A stretch of DNA of 64,000 nt, from positions 2,386,136 through 2,450,135 of the forward strand of contig CP129481.1 in assembly GCA_030583905.1 (NCBI GenBank), written 5' to 3'. Both the position numbers and the translations under genes were made by a program. The notes beneath the pieces are model-generated. The model saw only the letters and a list, made by a program, of their open reading frames with translations. It was not told the origin of the DNA and ran no database searches. How positions within the stretch are numbered: the first letter of the stretch is position 1; every line of letters starts with the position of its first letter. Source of the stretch: Anaerolineales bacterium. GTDB taxonomy: Bacteria; Chloroflexota; Anaerolineae; Anaerolineales; Villigracilaceae. This document shows, piece after piece, positions 8,525 through 18,794 of this stretch.

Positions 8525-11500
8525 TTATTTCGTTGCGTTGATCCGGTCAAGTGCGCGTTGGATGGACATGAGCAGGTCCTTCTCGCTGAAGGATCCTTTC
8601 GTAAGCAGGCGCTGCCCGAACTCTTTGAGCTGTTTCTTCTGTTCCGGCGTGACTTCCATGCCGCTAATGACAATCGTGGGAATATCACGCAGTTTTTTAT
8701 CGGCTTGCAGTCGTTCCAGGATCTGGAACCCATCCATGTCCGGCATGAACAGGTCGAGGATGATGGCATGAGGCGGGTTTCCGCTGGAGATGATGTTCCA
8801 GCCGTTGCGTCCGCCTTCTGCGAGGATGGCTTTGTACCTGCCGTCCTCGTTGAGCAGTTTCCCGATCAGGCGCAGGTCGTCACGGTTGTCGTCAATGATC
8901 AGCACTTCGCGGATGGAACCGTCTGTGTTCAGGCGGTCGAGCGCGTTGACGAGATCGTCTTCGATGATGGGCTTGACCAGGTAATCTGCCGCCCCGAGGT
9001 TGAACCCTTTTTCCAAGTCTTCTATGATGCTGCAGATGAGTACCGGTGTATTGCGCGTTTCCGCGTCACTCTTCAAAGCCTCCAATACGGTCCAGCCATC
9101 GACGCCGGGCATCATGATGTCCAACGTCACTGCGAACGGTTTCAATTGTTTGACGCGTTCCACCGCCCGCGACGGATCCGTCAACGGGATGACCTGATAC
9201 CCCTGCGGATGCAGGTATCGCTCGTACAGGCTGATGACTTGCGAGTCATCGTCAATTGCCAGGATCAGCCGGTTGCCATTGGCGGGATAACCGCTGTCGG
9301 TGTCTTTGCGGAAGAGCGGCAGCGTGAACAGGAATGTACTTCCCGCGCCGACTTCACTCTCAACCCAGATGCGCCCGCCATGCATGTTGATCAACTGCTG
9401 GCAAATGGACAAGCCAAGCCCCGTGCCGCCGGTCTTGCGGGTTGGCGAGTCGTCCACCTGCGAGAATGGCTGGAAGAGTTTTTCTTGGTCCTTTTCGGAG
9501 ATGCCGGGACCTGTATCCTTGACACTGACCCTGATCTCGTTCCTGCCGTTTGAGCTTGTCACAAGATTGACATTCACAGAGATCTCGCCCTGCTCCGTGA
9601 ACTTTGCCGCGTTCGAGAGCAGATTGATCAACACCTGACGGACGCGGATCGCATCCGCCCGGACAGTGGGCAGGTTCGGCTCGATGGAGCGTTTCAACTC
9701 GATGGGCTTATCCTTGACCAAGCCGCTTGTGGTCGAAAGGACGCTGCTGACCACATCGGTGATATTCACTTCATCGAACGCCAATTCCATCTTGCCAGCC
9801 TCGATCTTGGCAAGGTCGAGGATGTCGTTAATGAGACCGAGCAGGTGCTGACCTGAATTATAGATCGCGGTCAGGTCCTGCTGTTGCAGCTCGGTGACCG
9901 GACCGTCAATTCCCTTCAGGATGACGCGCGAAAAACCGATGATGGAGTTCAAAGGTGTGCGCAGTTCATGACTCATATTCGCAAGGAATTGGGTCTTCAA
10001 GCGGTCGATCTCGCGCATTTCCATCACGGCTTGCTGCGAGAGCTCAAAGGAGCGCGCATTGTCAATGGCAACCGCCACCTGGTCTGCAAGCGTTTGCAGA
10101 ACGGAGACTTCGTCCTCGCTGAAGGCATTCGCTGATGTGGATTGAATATCAATTGCGCCGATGATGCGCGTGCCGATCCGCAGCGGAATGGCAGCCTCGG
10201 CGCGGGTCTCCGGCAGGAGCGGGTTCAATTTATGCAGCGGGTCATTCGTGATGTCGTTGACCACAACCGAAGTCCCTTCGGCTGTCACTTTGCCCACGAT
10301 GGAATACTGGTCAACGGGCAGGGCGTGCTCGCGCTTTTTCATTTCCGCGCCAGCCTCACCGGTGGCTTCCCTTAGCACGGCATTGAAGCCGGTTTCCTCC
10401 ACGATGAAGATCGCAGCGTGGTAAAAGCCGAATTTTTCATTGATCAGGTTCACGGTCCGCGCAAAGATCGTGTTCAGGTCAAGCGTGGAGGTGATGAGTC
10501 TGCCGATCTCCGCCGATGCCGCGAGATATTCGTTGCGGCGGCGAATGGCTTCCTCTGCCTGCTTGCGCTCGGTGATATCCCTCGCGATCCAAAATACGCG
10601 GTCCTTGTCAAGTTTTGTCAGGCTGGCAAGAAACCAGAAGACCTGGTTTTCAACAGGCAGTTCATATTCGAATTGGACCTTTTGTGATGAGTTCATTGCC
10701 TCGAGCGTTTTCTCGAGAAAGCGGTCGGCGACCTCAACCGGGAAAAGCTCGTGGAATGTCCTTCCGAGCAATTCCTGCGGCGGACGCACCAGCAGGGACG
10801 GGTTGGTGGGCGCGATCTGTTCGTAGCGGCCGTCCCGGTTGATCACCAGCACCACATCGTCCATGGCGGAGAAGAGCGCGCGGAGGTTGGTTTCGGATTG
10901 CTCCACCCGTTCAAAGAGCTGATCTTTTTGGATGGCGGTGGCAACCTGAATTACTATGGTTTCCAAAAGCCGGAGTTCGTCCTGCGTTACAACCCGGTCT
11001 TCCTCGAAGAAGTCGATGCCGATCGTGCCGATTACCTCGTTTTCGGCGAGCAGCGGCAATATCAGCAGGTTTTTTGTGCCGCGCATTGCCATGATATTTC
11101 GGATCGGCTCGGTGAGCGGATTGTTCATCACATTGCGGATGTAGACCGGCCGTTTTGTGCGCAGCACCTCTTCCGTTGCGGCGTTGCCGGCGATTGGAAT
11201 GATGGTTCCAATGTCGGATGATTCTCCCACGGTGGAGGAGGCGTCAGCCGCCAGGACCAGTTCGGTCTTTCCGCTGTCCATCAGCGCGATGCCGACATGC
11301 CCGGCGGAAAGCAGTTGTGCCAGGTTGCTCGCGATGCTCTGCAGGGTGTCCCTCAATGCCAGGGATCTGGACGCCGATGTCACCACCTGGTTGACGATCG
11401 TGAGTTCCTGCGCGCGTTTCTGTGTTTCCTGGAACAGCCTTGCGTTTTCGAGCGCGAGCGATAACTGGTCTGCAACCTGTTTGATGAGCAGTTGTTCGTC

Positions 11501-11821
11501 CGTAGTCCAGACGCGGTTCTGGTCATCCACGAGACGCATCATTGCCAGTTCATCACCGATCTGAATGTTGGCAGCGTAAGCCGCCATGGCGCTTTTATCC
11601 GTTGCGGGCGGCATGGCGAGCGAGGATGGACGACGCCGGGTGATGGGTGTCGTCGGGGAGGGGGATACGGCGGGAGTTTTCCTCGCAGGTTTCGGGTCCG
11701 GAACAAGAGGCGCTTCATCCTTGACCTTGGGCTTGCTGCCAGGTTTCAGGACATTCTCTTCGGGTTGAATTTCCTTGAAGAGCTTGTCAAGCCGCTTGTT
11801 TATTTTCGGTTTCCTTGGCAT
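8525..11821 (-). CDS. Hybrid histidine kinase: GAF-PAS-GAF-HisKA-HATPase-REC-REC
   Basis: 1098 residues, soluble. A basic, proline-rich N-terminal tail (1-70) leads into what looks like only the C-terminal half of a GAF domain (80-130), then a full GAF (140-300), PAS (310-420, ending ARDITERK), GAF (435-595), HisKA (LANMSHELRTPLNS, His about 618), HATPase_c (VLINLLSNAAKF, DTGPGIS, GGTGLGLS) and two receivers (phospho-Asp about D901 and D1023). It is the only kinase of the 16-gene operon and so the likely collector of the GAF protein signals. The second receiver ends in LLTKGSF, similar to the receiver on the neighbouring PLP enzyme. Its start overlaps the parA-like gene by 35 nt. Confidence 0.9.
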   Translation of the reverse strand: MPRKPKINKRLDKLFKEIQPEENVLKPGSKPKVKDEAPLVPDPKPARKTPAVSPSPTTPITRRRPSSLAMPPATDKSAMAAYAANIQIGDELAMMRLVDDQNRVWTTDEQLLIKQVADQLSLALENARLFQETQKRAQELTIVNQVVTSASRSLALRDTLQSIASNLAQLLSAGHVGIALMDSGKTELVLAADASSTVGESSDIGTIIPIAGNAATEEVLRTKRPVYIRNVMNNPLTEPIRNIMAMRGTKNLLILPLLAENEVIGTIGIDFFEEDRVVTQDELRLLETIVIQVATAIQKDQLFERVEQSETNLRALFSAMDDVVLVINRDGRYEQIAPTNPSLLVRPPQELLGRTFHELFPVEVADRFLEKTLEAMNSSQKVQFEYELPVENQVFWFLASLTKLDKDRVFWIARDITERKQAEEAIRRRNEYLAASAEIGRLITSTLDLNTIFARTVNLINEKFGFYHAAIFIVEETGFNAVLREATGEAGAEMKKREHALPVDQYSIVGKVTAEGTSVVVNDITNDPLHKLNPLLPETRAEAAIPLRIGTRIIGAIDIQSTSANAFSEDEVSVLQTLADQVAVAIDNARSFELSQQAVMEMREIDRLKTQFLANMSHELRTPLNSIIGFSRVILKGIDGPVTELQQQDLTAIYNSGQHLLGLINDILDLAKIEAGKMELAFDEVNITDVVSSVLSTTSGLVKDKPIELKRSIEPNLPTVRADAIRVRQVLINLLSNAAKFTEQGEISVNVNLVTSSNGRNEIRVSVKDTGPGISEKDQEKLFQPFSQVDDSPTRKTGGTGLGLSICQQLINMHGGRIWVESEVGAGSTFLFTLPLFRKDTDSGYPANGNRLILAIDDDSQVISLYERYLHPQGYQVIPLTDPSRAVERVKQLKPFAVTLDIMMPGVDGWTVLEALKSDAETRNTPVLICSIIEDLEKGFNLGAADYLVKPIIEDDLVNALDRLNTDGSIREVLIIDDNRDDLRLIGKLLNEDGRYKAILAEGGRNGWNIISSGNPPHAIILDLFMPDMDGFQILERLQADKKLRDIPTIVISGMEVTPEQKKQLKEFGQRLLTKGSFSEKDLLMSIQRALDRINATK

Positions 11822-12575
11822 ATTCCATTAACTCCTGGGCAAGTATGCGGTACTGGATGGAGCCGCGCGCGCCGGCTTTGTACTGCGTGATCGGCATGCC
11901 GGCGATGGGACTTTCCCGCAGCTTGGTGTCGATTTCGATGACGGTATTGAACACGCCCTCGCTGAAAGTGGCGCGAAGTTGTTCGTGGATGTTGCGATGG
12001 GTGCGGTTGCGCCTGTCCAGCATGGTGACGAGGATGCGATAGGCGAGACCGGGGTTGTCGTCCTCGCGTGTGCGGCGGATGAGACTCATCATGTTGCGCA
12101 GCGCGTAAGCGGAGAAATATTCCGCTTGTGTCGGGATGAGCAGCAGGTCTGCGGCGGCGAGCGCGTTCCGTGTGATCGCTCCGAGCGCGGGCGGGCAGTC
12201 GAGGATGATGTAATCGTACGACAGACCGTTCGCGCCGCGAATGGCGCGCTGGAGGATGGTGGTGTAATTTGTCCGCACCGGCAGGAACTGTTCAGATGTT
12301 TCGATCTGCGAACTGGAAGGGATCAAGTCGAGATTGTCGACGTCTGTTTTGCGGCAGGCGCTCAACAAGGGCATGTTGTCCAACATGATGCTGCTGGATG
12401 TGTTCTGCGCCTCGCCGGGTTCGAAACCGAGTGCGAGGGTGAGGTTGGCTTGCGCGTCCAGGTCGATAAGCAGGACGCGTTTGCCCAGTTCCGCAAGTGC
12501 GGCGCCGAGGGAAAGGGTCGTGGTGGTTTTTGCGACCCCGCCTTTTTCATTGGATACAGCGATGGTTCTTAGCAT
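11787..12575 (-). CDS. ParA/Soj/MinD-type ATPase
   Basis: 262 residues with the deviant Walker A motif EKGGVAKTTT (signature lysine K11, P-loop K16), LLIDLDAQANLT (Walker A'), and the Walker B segment YDYIILDCPPALG, all typical of ParA/Soj. No N-terminal DNA-binding domain is present, as in chromosomal or orphan ParA proteins. No parB or parS-like gene is adjacent. The gene sits between nine membrane GAF proteins and the hybrid kinase, 18 nt after the former and overlapping the latter, so it is co-transcribed with a sensory system. Orphan ParA-like proteins position chemosensory arrays and other cargo in other bacteria; that role is an inference here. Confidence 0.9.
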   Translation of the reverse strand: MLRTIAVSNEKGGVAKTTTTLSLGAALAELGKRVLLIDLDAQANLTLALGFEPGEAQNTSSSIMLDNMPLLSACRKTDVDNLDLIPSSSQIETSEQFLPVRTNYTTILQRAIRGANGLSYDYIILDCPPALGAITRNALAAADLLLIPTQAEYFSAYALRNMMSLIRRTREDDNPGLAYRILVTMLDRRNRTHRNIHEQLRATFSEGVFNTVIEIDTKLRESPIAGMPITQYKAGARGSIQYRILAQELMEYAKETENKQAA

Positions 12576-12593
12576 GGTTGCCTCATTTGCGGA

Positions 12594-15074
12594 TTACCGG
12601 TCGGGCGGCGGAGCGACTTTTTGCGGGATGATCTCGATGCGGGAGACATTCAACGCCTGCCGCAACTCGCCGATGGCGGTTTCGATCATCTCCTGCGGGT
12701 CGTTCGTTCCGCGTATCTTGGTGGTGATATCTGCCACGAGGCGCTCGCGTTCGGCGCGGCGGGCAGTTTGGTCGAACAGACGGGCATTTTCAGCAAAGAT
12801 CGCCACGCGGTCTGCCACGGCGTTGATAAGATCCATCTGGTCGGACTGAACGTGCTCATGTTTTGGCACAAGCACAGATAGCTTGCCGATGGTCTGTCCG
12901 CGGATGACGATGGGAACAGAGATGCTCTTCCGTTCGAGTTTGTCATCGGCTGGCATTTCCTGACCGGAATTTCCGCCTCCCAGCGGGATGGCTCCGATGG
13001 GCGTGTAGCGGAAGCCCGTGATCTTTTGCTCCTGCGAGAGTTTGTTCCAGGTATCCTGGAAGTATTGCCGCGAGATCGCCTCCGCCTCCGCGAGGGATTT
13101 TTGCGTCTGTTCGTAGAGACGCGCATTCTGGATCGCGATGCCGACCTGGTCTGCCAGTGTGGAGAGAACCTCGACATCCTCATTTGAGAAAGCGTTCGGT
13201 TCGGTGCTCTGTACGTCCAATGCGCCGATAACCTCCCCGGAAATGTTCAGCGGAAGCGCCATTTCGGAGCGGGTTTGCGGAAGATCGGGGTTGTTGAAGA
13301 AGGTGGCATCCTCGCCCACGTCCAGCGCGATGCGCGGCTGACCCGTGCCGGTCACATATCCCACGATACCCTGTTCGCCGATCTTTAGCTGATGTCCGCG
13401 TTGCAGCATGTTTTGTCCGCCCGAACTGTTGGCTGCGCCGAGCACGGCATATTCCCTGCTGGGGTCGTTCAGGAAGATGCCGACATGATAGAAGCCGAAT
13501 TGCTGGCTGATGACTTGCGAGATCTGGGGCAGGAGTTCCTGCAGGTTTTGCGTACGGTTAATGGCTTGCGCAACCTTGGCGATCGCTTCGTACTGTTTGC
13601 TGCGGCGTTCGCCTCTTTGCAGTTCATTCTGTAATTCGGATGTCCGTTCCACGACGCGCTGTTCCAGGGATTGGATCAATTCGCGCAGGTTGGCTGTCAT
13701 GGCATTTAGCGTGGTGGCGAGGGTGCCGAGTTCGTCTTGGGATTGTATTTCCGCTTTTGCGTTCAAATTCCCTTCAATGATCTCATTGGCTGCGCGAGTC
13801 AACTGTTTTAACGGTGATGTGAACCTGTTGCCGATGGCAAATGAAGCGGCAGTCCCGAGCAAAAAGATCACCACGATCAGGAACAGGCTTCTGACAAGCG
13901 TGCTGCGCGTCTCAATGATCTGTTGGCTGACGAGGGCGGCTTCCGTCAGAAGCTCGCTTGACGGGGCGATGGTTACGAGCACATATTCCACCTGGGGAAT
14001 TTGCTGATACGCCACATATCTTTCAGCGCCTCCGACCTCAATGGTGAAGATGCCCCTTGTGCCGTTTGTGATGCGGCTCAGGATGCTGAAGAACTCGGGC
14101 GCAGCTTCGGGCAGGGTGGCTGTATCCATGATCTCGCCCAGTTTTGCAGCCTCGTCTGTGATCCCGAAGTCGCCGTATCCCTGTTCAGGCAGCGCGATCA
14201 AACGGTTGTTGTTGTCCACGATGAAGGCGTAGCCGGTCTCGCCGACCTGAATATTGGAGACCAGATTCGTGATTTGCGTAAGCTGGATATCCATGCCGGC
14301 GACGCCCTGGAAGATGTTGTTCGCATCGAACACGGGGGCGCTTGCCGTGACCACCAGTCCATTTAGCGCCGCATCCTGATAGGGCGCCGACCAGACGACT
14401 TCATTTTGCGGATTGTTCTCAGGAGAGGCGCTTACGAACCATAAGCGCCCGGTTACATCGAAATCCGGCGGGACGATGCCTGCGAGATCGATGTTGGGAT
14501 AGTAGATCGTTTCGCTGGTCACACCGCCGAAATAGATCGCGACAATATCCGGATTGTCCTTGATGAGGGCGGGAATGAACAATTCCGTGTGTTTCAGGAC
14601 GTTCAGTTTTCTTGCGAGCGGGCTGGAGAGATGCCTGTCTGCAGGGATGAAGATCGAGGCGGGCTCGGAATCGGAGTTGTCCCAGCTTCCGGATGGAAGG
14701 CGGTAGAGATTCTCCAACGCGCTCCAATACAAGCCTTCCTCGAGGATCGTTTTTTGCGAGAGCAGGTCGCTGATCGTGGAACCAATGACGATCGTATTCT
14801 TGCTCATGGACGCGAAGAAATTATCCAGCTGGGCGGCTTGTTCTTCGCCTGTGGAAAGCAGGCTGGCTTCTGTCCGGGTACGGATATTTTCGTCCAGTTG
14901 TGCGATCAGCTGCTGGCTTGCCGTTCCGATACGGTAAAAGACAAGTGCTCCCATGATGAAAATGACGAGGAAGGTAATAAGCATATTGCCTATCGTCAAT
15001 TTAAGGCGCAGGTTCAGACGCCCGAACGGGGTTCTTTCGAGCGCATCAAAGATGGAAGAAAGCAATTTATTCAT
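12594..15074 (-). CDS. Cache/HAMP membrane GAF sensor without kinase (826 aa)
   Basis: TM1 about 28-47, an extracytoplasmic double-Cache-like domain (~55-385; VTASAPVFDANNIFQGVAGM and NIQVGETGYAFIVD), TM2 ~395-418, HAMP ~418-475, a coiled coil, a canonical GAF (~520-665, with FYHVGIF, GIVGYVTGTGQPRIALDVG, NNPDLPQTRSEMALPL, IGALDVQS), a second weaker GAF-like domain (~690-790) and a short tail. No HisKA, GGDEF, EAL, methyl-accepting or DNA-binding domain follows, so it must signal through a partner. Eleven nt separate it from the upstream paralogue and 18 nt from the parA-like gene. It is the largest of three Cache/HAMP variants in the cluster. Confidence 0.88.
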   Translation of the reverse strand: MNKLLSSIFDALERTPFGRLNLRLKLTIGNMLITFLVIFIMGALVFYRIGTASQQLIAQLDENIRTRTEASLLSTGEEQAAQLDNFFASMSKNTIVIGSTISDLLSQKTILEEGLYWSALENLYRLPSGSWDNSDSEPASIFIPADRHLSSPLARKLNVLKHTELFIPALIKDNPDIVAIYFGGVTSETIYYPNIDLAGIVPPDFDVTGRLWFVSASPENNPQNEVVWSAPYQDAALNGLVVTASAPVFDANNIFQGVAGMDIQLTQITNLVSNIQVGETGYAFIVDNNNRLIALPEQGYGDFGITDEAAKLGEIMDTATLPEAAPEFFSILSRITNGTRGIFTIEVGGAERYVAYQQIPQVEYVLVTIAPSSELLTEAALVSQQIIETRSTLVRSLFLIVVIFLLGTAASFAIGNRFTSPLKQLTRAANEIIEGNLNAKAEIQSQDELGTLATTLNAMTANLRELIQSLEQRVVERTSELQNELQRGERRSKQYEAIAKVAQAINRTQNLQELLPQISQVISQQFGFYHVGIFLNDPSREYAVLGAANSSGGQNMLQRGHQLKIGEQGIVGYVTGTGQPRIALDVGEDATFFNNPDLPQTRSEMALPLNISGEVIGALDVQSTEPNAFSNEDVEVLSTLADQVGIAIQNARLYEQTQKSLAEAEAISRQYFQDTWNKLSQEQKITGFRYTPIGAIPLGGGNSGQEMPADDKLERKSISVPIVIRGQTIGKLSVLVPKHEHVQSDQMDLINAVADRVAIFAENARLFDQTARRAERERLVADITTKIRGTNDPQEMIETAIGELRQALNVSRIEIIPQKVAPPPDR

Positions 15075-15085
15075 GCTCGTTTCCT

Positions 15086-17044
15086 TTACTCGCTTCCTTC
15101 AAGAGAGTTCTCGTTCTGGAGATTGATGATCACCTCCGAGCCCGGGATCGTCCTACCCAGCTCTTCAACGGCAGTCAGCAAAACGTTTTCAAGGTTGATC
15201 GAGGAGCCGATCTTGCCTGTAATTTCGCTGATGGTTCTTTCCTTGATCGCCCGCCGCTGGGATTCCTGGAGCAGGCGCGCATTGTCGAGTGCGAGCGACA
15301 GGCGTTCTGAAACCGCCTCGGCGAGGTTGACCTCAGCGCCCGTCCACTGACGATCTTTTGTGGGCGCCTTTACGCGCATGACGCCGATGACCTGTCCGCG
15401 CAGTTTGATGGGCACGACAAGGATGCTTTCCTGTGTCTTTCCATCGGCGTGAAGCTGCATCACGTCGCCGCGGTACATGGCTTCCTGGATCTCGTCGGTT
15501 GTGATCGGCTGGGTCAATTTTTTCCCGCCGCCCACACTTTGGTGATACCCGGCAGCCGCCTCTTCGCGGATGAAAGTCCGCCAGCCTTCCTGCAGGTTTT
15601 GGCGATACATGGATTGCAGTTCGCTGAGCGACTCGCGGGTCTTGGCGAACAGTCTGGCGTTCTCGATCGCGATGGCGATCTGGTCTGCCAGGATTCCGAG
15701 CGTGTTCGCATCTTCATCTGTAAAGATGCCTGGTTCTTCGCTTTGGACATCCAACACGCCGATGACTTCATCGCGCAGTTTCAAAGGCAGTGCCATTTCG
15801 GAGCGGGTGTTTGGGAGGTCGGGATTGTTGAAGAAAACCGCATCAAGCCCAACGTCCAGAGCGATGCGCGGCGCGCCGAATTTTGCCACGTAGCCCACGA
15901 TCCCGCTTTCCCCAACGCGGAGTTTATGCTCCCTCTTCAGCATGTTCCTGCCGCCTTCACTGTTGGCGGCTTGCAGGATGGCGAATTGCCTGGATTCGTC
16001 GACCATGAAGATGCCGACGTGATAAAACCCGAACCGTTCGCTGACCAGGCGGGTGATGAGGGAGAGCAGGTTTTCCAGCCTTTGCTCGCTGTTGATGAGC
16101 TTTGAAATTTCGCCGACTGTAACAAGTTCCCGGGCGTGTTTTTCGCTTTGCTGGCGTTCGGCTTCCAGATCTCTGGTGCGTTCTTCAACGCGTTTTTCAA
16201 GGGAACCGATCAGGCTTTGGATCTCATCCGCCATGCTGTTGAACGTGTTCGCCAGATCGCCGATCTCATCGCCTGTATGGATGTCCACGCGCTGGTCGAA
16301 CTTGCCGGTTGTGAATGCCTGCGCGCTTTGGGCAAGTTTCGATACGGGTCGTGCCAGCGCGCTCCCTGCCAGATTGCCAAGTAGCGTGCCGATCGCAAAG
16401 ACGATCAGGAAGATGAAGAACGCCTGAATGATGATCTGCCTTTGTTCCTGAAGGATGGTGTCGGCTGTGATATCCACGCCGATAACGCCAACCTGTCGTC
16501 CGTCCGATGTTCGGATCGGAGCGTAAGCGCTCAGAAACGAGCCGTATTCATCGGTGTAGATTTCCGGTTCCACGATCGGAGCGGACATGGAGTCAAAATT
16601 TTCGGTGAGGAGCGGGGACGGCTCCAGATATCGTTCGCCGTACACAGAAAAACCTTCCGCGTCGGGCTCATTGCCGTCCACGACGAAGTAAATTCCCAAT
16701 TCGTCCTTCCGCATGGTGTACACGAAAATGAAATCGGGGTCAGAGCGCAGTATCGCCAGATTTTGCAGCCGGAACTCTTCGTAAAGCGGGTCGCTTGCGG
16801 ATGCAATGGTCTCGAACTCATCTCCGTTCTGTTGCAAAGCTGTGATCGCGGCGGCTGTAAGAACGCGCCGGCGGAAGTTTTCGGTGATCTGGCGCTGGGT
16901 GGTGGTGTATACAGCAAATGCGGTGATCAGCGAAACCACAGCGGCAATAAGCGAGAAACCAATGATCAGCTTGGCGCGCAGAGACAACCGCCTGGGGAAG
17001 GACGGTGATGAAAAGGACGGGCGCTTTAAGGAGGATTGTGTCAT
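15086..17044 (-). CDS. Cache/HAMP membrane GAF sensor without kinase (652 aa)
   Basis: TM1 ~24-46, one extracytoplasmic PDC/Cache-like domain (~50-205; DEYGSFLSAYAPIRTSDGRQVGVIGVDI is the typical end of such a domain), TM2 ~207-230, HAMP (~228-283, DEIGDLANTFNSMADEI), coiled coil, GAF1 (~325-465), GAF2 (~490-600, PIKLRGQVIGVMRV) and a terminal stub (ERTISEITGKIGSSINLENVL). No catalytic output. The GAF pair closely resembles those of its neighbours, so these genes arose by tandem duplication with exchange of the N-terminal sensor. It lies 11 nt from the next gene on both sides within the operon. Confidence 0.87.
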   Translation of the reverse strand: MTQSSLKRPSFSSPSFPRRLSLRAKLIIGFSLIAAVVSLITAFAVYTTTQRQITENFRRRVLTAAAITALQQNGDEFETIASASDPLYEEFRLQNLAILRSDPDFIFVYTMRKDELGIYFVVDGNEPDAEGFSVYGERYLEPSPLLTENFDSMSAPIVEPEIYTDEYGSFLSAYAPIRTSDGRQVGVIGVDITADTILQEQRQIIIQAFFIFLIVFAIGTLLGNLAGSALARPVSKLAQSAQAFTTGKFDQRVDIHTGDEIGDLANTFNSMADEIQSLIGSLEKRVEERTRDLEAERQQSEKHARELVTVGEISKLINSEQRLENLLSLITRLVSERFGFYHVGIFMVDESRQFAILQAANSEGGRNMLKREHKLRVGESGIVGYVAKFGAPRIALDVGLDAVFFNNPDLPNTRSEMALPLKLRDEVIGVLDVQSEEPGIFTDEDANTLGILADQIAIAIENARLFAKTRESLSELQSMYRQNLQEGWRTFIREEAAAGYHQSVGGGKKLTQPITTDEIQEAMYRGDVMQLHADGKTQESILVVPIKLRGQVIGVMRVKAPTKDRQWTGAEVNLAEAVSERLSLALDNARLLQESQRRAIKERTISEITGKIGSSINLENVLLTAVEELGRTIPGSEVIINLQNENSLEGSE

Positions 17045-17055
17045 GAAAACTCTTA

Positions 17056-18777
17056 TTACTCGGTCGAGCTCATTTTTATGGCAACCGGTTCGATCTGGAC
17101 CAGCACATCCGAACTGCCAAGCGCGCGGCTCAATTCCTGGGCGGCGGTTTGCAGGATGGCGTCAAAGCGGGTGGATGCGCTGATACGGCTGGTGATATCG
17201 GTGGTGACGCGTTCGAGGTCGGCGCGGTGCTGGGTGGCTTGCAGCAGCGTGGATGTTTCGATGGCGAGCGAGAGACGTTCCGCAACGGCGCGGGCAATGT
17301 CCACGTTGTCGTCGGTCAGTTTGGCACTGTCGCGGGTGCTCAAATGCATGACGCCGACCACCTCTCCGCGCAGGCGGATTGGCACGGAAAATTCATTCTT
17401 ATTCTTGGAAAGCACCGCCTCGCCTTTGTTGATGGCGCTTTGCGCATACTCGCTATCGAGGGGCTGCTGTAACGGCTTGATGGACGACTCTGTCAGCGTG
17501 AATCCCGGTCCAAGTGTTCTTGGACGCATCACTTCCCACGCCTCGAGCGTGGTCTCGCCGATCGCGCTTTGTGCTTCCGCGAAGGATTTCCTCGCCTCCT
17601 CGATGGCAAGCGCGTTGTTGATCGCGACAGCGACCTGGTCTGCCAGCGTGATCAACACATCGACATCATCCTGCCGGAAAGCGTTTGGCTCGGTGCTTTG
17701 AACATCCAATGCGCCGATGATCTCACCGGCATATCGCAGGGGCAGCGCGATCTCGGAGCGGGTGTCCGGGAGGTCGGGGTTGTCAAAGAAAACGGCATCC
17801 ACTCCAACGTCAAGAGCGATGCGGGGTTGCCCCGTGGCAGTGACAAAGCCGACGATGCCGGTCTGTCCGACTTGCAGTTTGTGTCTGCGGGCGAGCATCT
17901 TCTGACCGCCTTCGCTGTTGGCGGCGCGCAGCACGGCAAATTCCCGCTCGTTATCCAGTAGAAAGATGCCGGAGTGGTATGTATTGAACTGCTCGCTGAT
18001 CACCTGGGTGAGGCGGGGGAGCAGGGGTTCCAGATCCTGAACCGATGAGATGGCTTTCAGGACTTGGGCAACCGCCTCGAATTGACGGGCGCGCCTTTCG
18101 TTGACCTGGTTTGCGAGTTCGAGCTCGGCAGTTCTTTCGCGGACGCGTTCTTCAAGCGAGTTCCTCAGTTGTATGAGTTCGGCATTCTCCTGCCTTTGCA
18201 GACCTTCGCTCTTGCGCGCGCGCTCGATGTTCTCGTTGAGCCGGATGATCAACAGATGGGTGATGCTTGCGCTGGCGATCAGCAGGATGGGTACGATCAA
18301 AGCATCGTCAAGCCCAGCAGGTACAAATGGTATTCTGCCGTTCAGGTCGAGCACGGCAACTATGATCGCTCCCGCAACAGCAAGTGGCGTTACCAAAAAA
18401 AGCGCGCGCTTGCCGAGCAGGATGGCGGAGATCACAAGAATGATCGGCAGTCCCACCATGCCGGTGTTCTTCAGCCCATTGGAGTTGATGGCGATGATTG
18501 TTACGGCTGCGACCAGCGCGATCGGCACAACCGCTTTTGCCATACGCACGCGCCCTTTTAGGACAAAAACCATCGAGATGAGTTCAAGGGCAAGCGTGAT
18601 GATCAGGACGATAAGGGCAGGCACATTGCGGGAACCTTCCCCGACAACGCCTGTCACCAGCGGAATGAGCGCCATATTTGCCAGGATCACGAACGTCAGA
18701 ATGTTCCTCGTCAATATTATGAATGACGGGTCTTTATCGTTTTCATCTCTAAAGTATTCGAAAATATTCGAAAACAT
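17056..18777 (-). CDS. Polytopic membrane GAF sensor without kinase (573 aa)
   Basis: About six transmembrane helices fill residues 19-178 with very short loops, so input is likely from the membrane or a small ligand, not a large extracellular domain. A coiled coil (~178-235, EERVRERTAELELANQVNERRA) precedes GAF1 (~245-385, YHSGIFLLD, GIVGFVTATGQPRIALDVG, NNPDLPDTRSE equivalent DNPDLPDTRSE) and GAF2 (~400-515, VPIRLRGEVVGVMHL), ending in the family stub LERVTTDITSRISASTRFDAILQ. No enzymatic output domain. The polytopic region resembles other 5-7 helix sensor modules only in topology; no named family is assigned. Gaps of 17 and 11 nt tie it to its neighbours. Confidence 0.86.
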   Translation of the reverse strand: MFSNIFEYFRDENDKDPSFIILTRNILTFVILANMALIPLVTGVVGEGSRNVPALIVLIITLALELISMVFVLKGRVRMAKAVVPIALVAAVTIIAINSNGLKNTGMVGLPIILVISAILLGKRALFLVTPLAVAGAIIVAVLDLNGRIPFVPAGLDDALIVPILLIASASITHLLIIRLNENIERARKSEGLQRQENAELIQLRNSLEERVRERTAELELANQVNERRARQFEAVAQVLKAISSVQDLEPLLPRLTQVISEQFNTYHSGIFLLDNEREFAVLRAANSEGGQKMLARRHKLQVGQTGIVGFVTATGQPRIALDVGVDAVFFDNPDLPDTRSEIALPLRYAGEIIGALDVQSTEPNAFRQDDVDVLITLADQVAVAINNALAIEEARKSFAEAQSAIGETTLEAWEVMRPRTLGPGFTLTESSIKPLQQPLDSEYAQSAINKGEAVLSKNKNEFSVPIRLRGEVVGVMHLSTRDSAKLTDDNVDIARAVAERLSLAIETSTLLQATQHRADLERVTTDITSRISASTRFDAILQTAAQELSRALGSSDVLVQIEPVAIKMSSTE

Positions 18778-18794
18778 GCCGTTCTCCTGGGCGG

